From assembly GCA_945901025.1 (NCBI GenBank), contig CAMDJW010000018.1:1-42841 (forward strand): 42,841 nt of DNA. The letters are read 5' to 3'. How positions within the stretch are numbered: position 1 is the first letter of the stretch; every line of letters begins with the position of its first letter. This document shows, in pieces, positions 42,414 to 42,841 of the stretch. The stretch is from Spirosoma fluviale (lineage in GTDB: Bacteria; Bacteroidota; Bacteroidia; Cytophagales; Spirosomataceae). Under the pieces are notes generated by a model, which did no database searches, was not told where the DNA came from, and saw nothing but the letters and a program-made list of their open reading frames with translations. Position numbers and translations under genes: made by a program.

Positions 42414-42841
42414 GACTCTTCAGCCTCCTCTTCATAATTTCGAACAGAAAAAGGGGCCTCTCGATAAAAAACTAGTTCATAATTGATTTCTTCCCCCTTC
42501 TTTGAGGCTAACCAAGGGATGTCTTTATGGGAATATTGGCTAATGGCAGCCGCTGACCAATCGCTCATTTGTTCAATCACACGTTCAATGACTTCTGTTT
42601 CGCTCGCTTTCAGCTCTCGTAAATCTGCTTTCACTAAAGGCAAATAACGCGTTTGAGCATACCCACGATATGCCGTTTTTACTCGTTGGAGCTGCTTACT
42701 TTCAATCATTTGTTGAATAAGCTTATCTAGCTTTTGAGGAACTGGGCCAAACGGAAGTTTTCGGTATTTTGCCCCTATTAAATGCTCCTCATATAGCTCA
42801 TAGTAATTAAAATCAGAAAAATAGAGCAGTTTATACAACAC
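42410..42841 (-). CDS. Panacea-domain (DUF4065/SocA-like) antitoxin, N-terminus outside window
   Basis: At least 143 residues; the frame is open at the right edge, so the N-terminus (in relatives often an Xre-type helix-turn-helix) is missing. The visible part is a Panacea domain: KLLYFSDFNYYELYEEHLIG, AKYRKLPFGPVP, then a helical section and WSAAAISQYSHKDIPW. Panacea proteins neutralise many unrelated toxins; here the partner is the RelE/ParE-like protein whose gene overlaps by 4 bp. Confidence 0.85.
   Translation of the reverse strand: MLYKLLYFSDFNYYELYEEHLIGAKYRKLPFGPVPQKLDKLIQQMIESKQLQRVKTAYRGYAQTRYLPLVKADLRELKASETEVIERVIEQMSDWSAAAISQYSHKDIPWLASKKGEEINYELVFYREAPFSVRNYEEEAEES

Overview
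The window looks like a chromosomal segment of a low-GC Bacteroidota, most likely a Cytophagales (Cytophagia) freshwater or soil heterotroph. The evidence is a sulfatase with a C-terminal type IX secretion (T9SS) sorting domain, families common in this phylum (DUF2911, DUF3472, DUF4143 ATPases, signal-peptide-bearing TIM-barrel sugar isomerases), weak or absent Shine-Dalgarno sequences, and several TTG / TAnnTTTG promoters typical of Bacteroidota. I see no rRNA, tRNA, CRISPR array, insertion sequence or prophage.

Layout. 0-5 kb: end of an AraC regulator, an exported purple-acid-type phosphatase, and a tight three-gene minus-strand operon (membrane protein, SGNH esterase, polysaccharide deacetylase). 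5-9.4 kb: a DUF5077/DUF3472 protein, a VF530-type small protein overlapping a BASS transporter tail to tail, and a lipoprotein operon YHYH / MORN-repeat / SCO1 whose genes overlap by 29 nt at both junctions. 9.4-15.2 kb: a PIG-L deacetylase, an arabinose-isomerase-like enzyme, an exported sugar isomerase/epimerase, and a divergent PQQ dehydrogenase with an internal c-type heme site. 15.3-20.0 kb: a compact five-gene operon for D-glucarate/galactarate breakdown (KDGlucarate aldolase, GntP-type permease, tartronate semialdehyde reductase, glucarate dehydratase, Dabb protein). 20.2-24.1 kb: a T9SS-exported sulfatase and a FecA-like TonB receptor.

24.1-26.7 kb appears eroded: tandem hairpins, a possible frameshifted small membrane protein, a TetR gene split by a one-base frameshift, an intact beta-carbonic anhydrase, and a response regulator that has lost its DNA-binding domain. 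26.7-30.8 kb: a Gfo/Idh - TIM isomerase - GMC oxidoreductase operon that fits 3-keto-sugar chemistry. 31-37 kb: a small acidic protein, an AAA/DUF4143 ATPase, VOC and DUF2911 proteins, a GH3 glycosidase, and a YdeI-type protein ending in a complete CDGSH iron-sulfur signature. 37-42.8 kb: membrane and small exported proteins, an HxlR regulator, a third sugar isomerase, and at the right edge a RelE/ParE-like toxin with a Panacea (DUF4065) antitoxin.

Together the genes describe an organism that attacks sulfated or acidic plant and algal carbohydrate outside the cell (sulfatase, esterase, deacetylases, GH3), oxidises or isomerises the sugars (PQQ and GMC dehydrogenases, isomerases, Gfo/Idh), and funnels sugar acids into pyruvate and glycerate through the glucarate operon. 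Functions are inferred from motifs read by eye. The most check-worthy items are a 33-bp perfect palindrome present twice with similar flanks, the two possible single-base frameshifts near 24.5-25.0 kb, the CDGSH tail, and two small genes below usual ORF size cut-offs.
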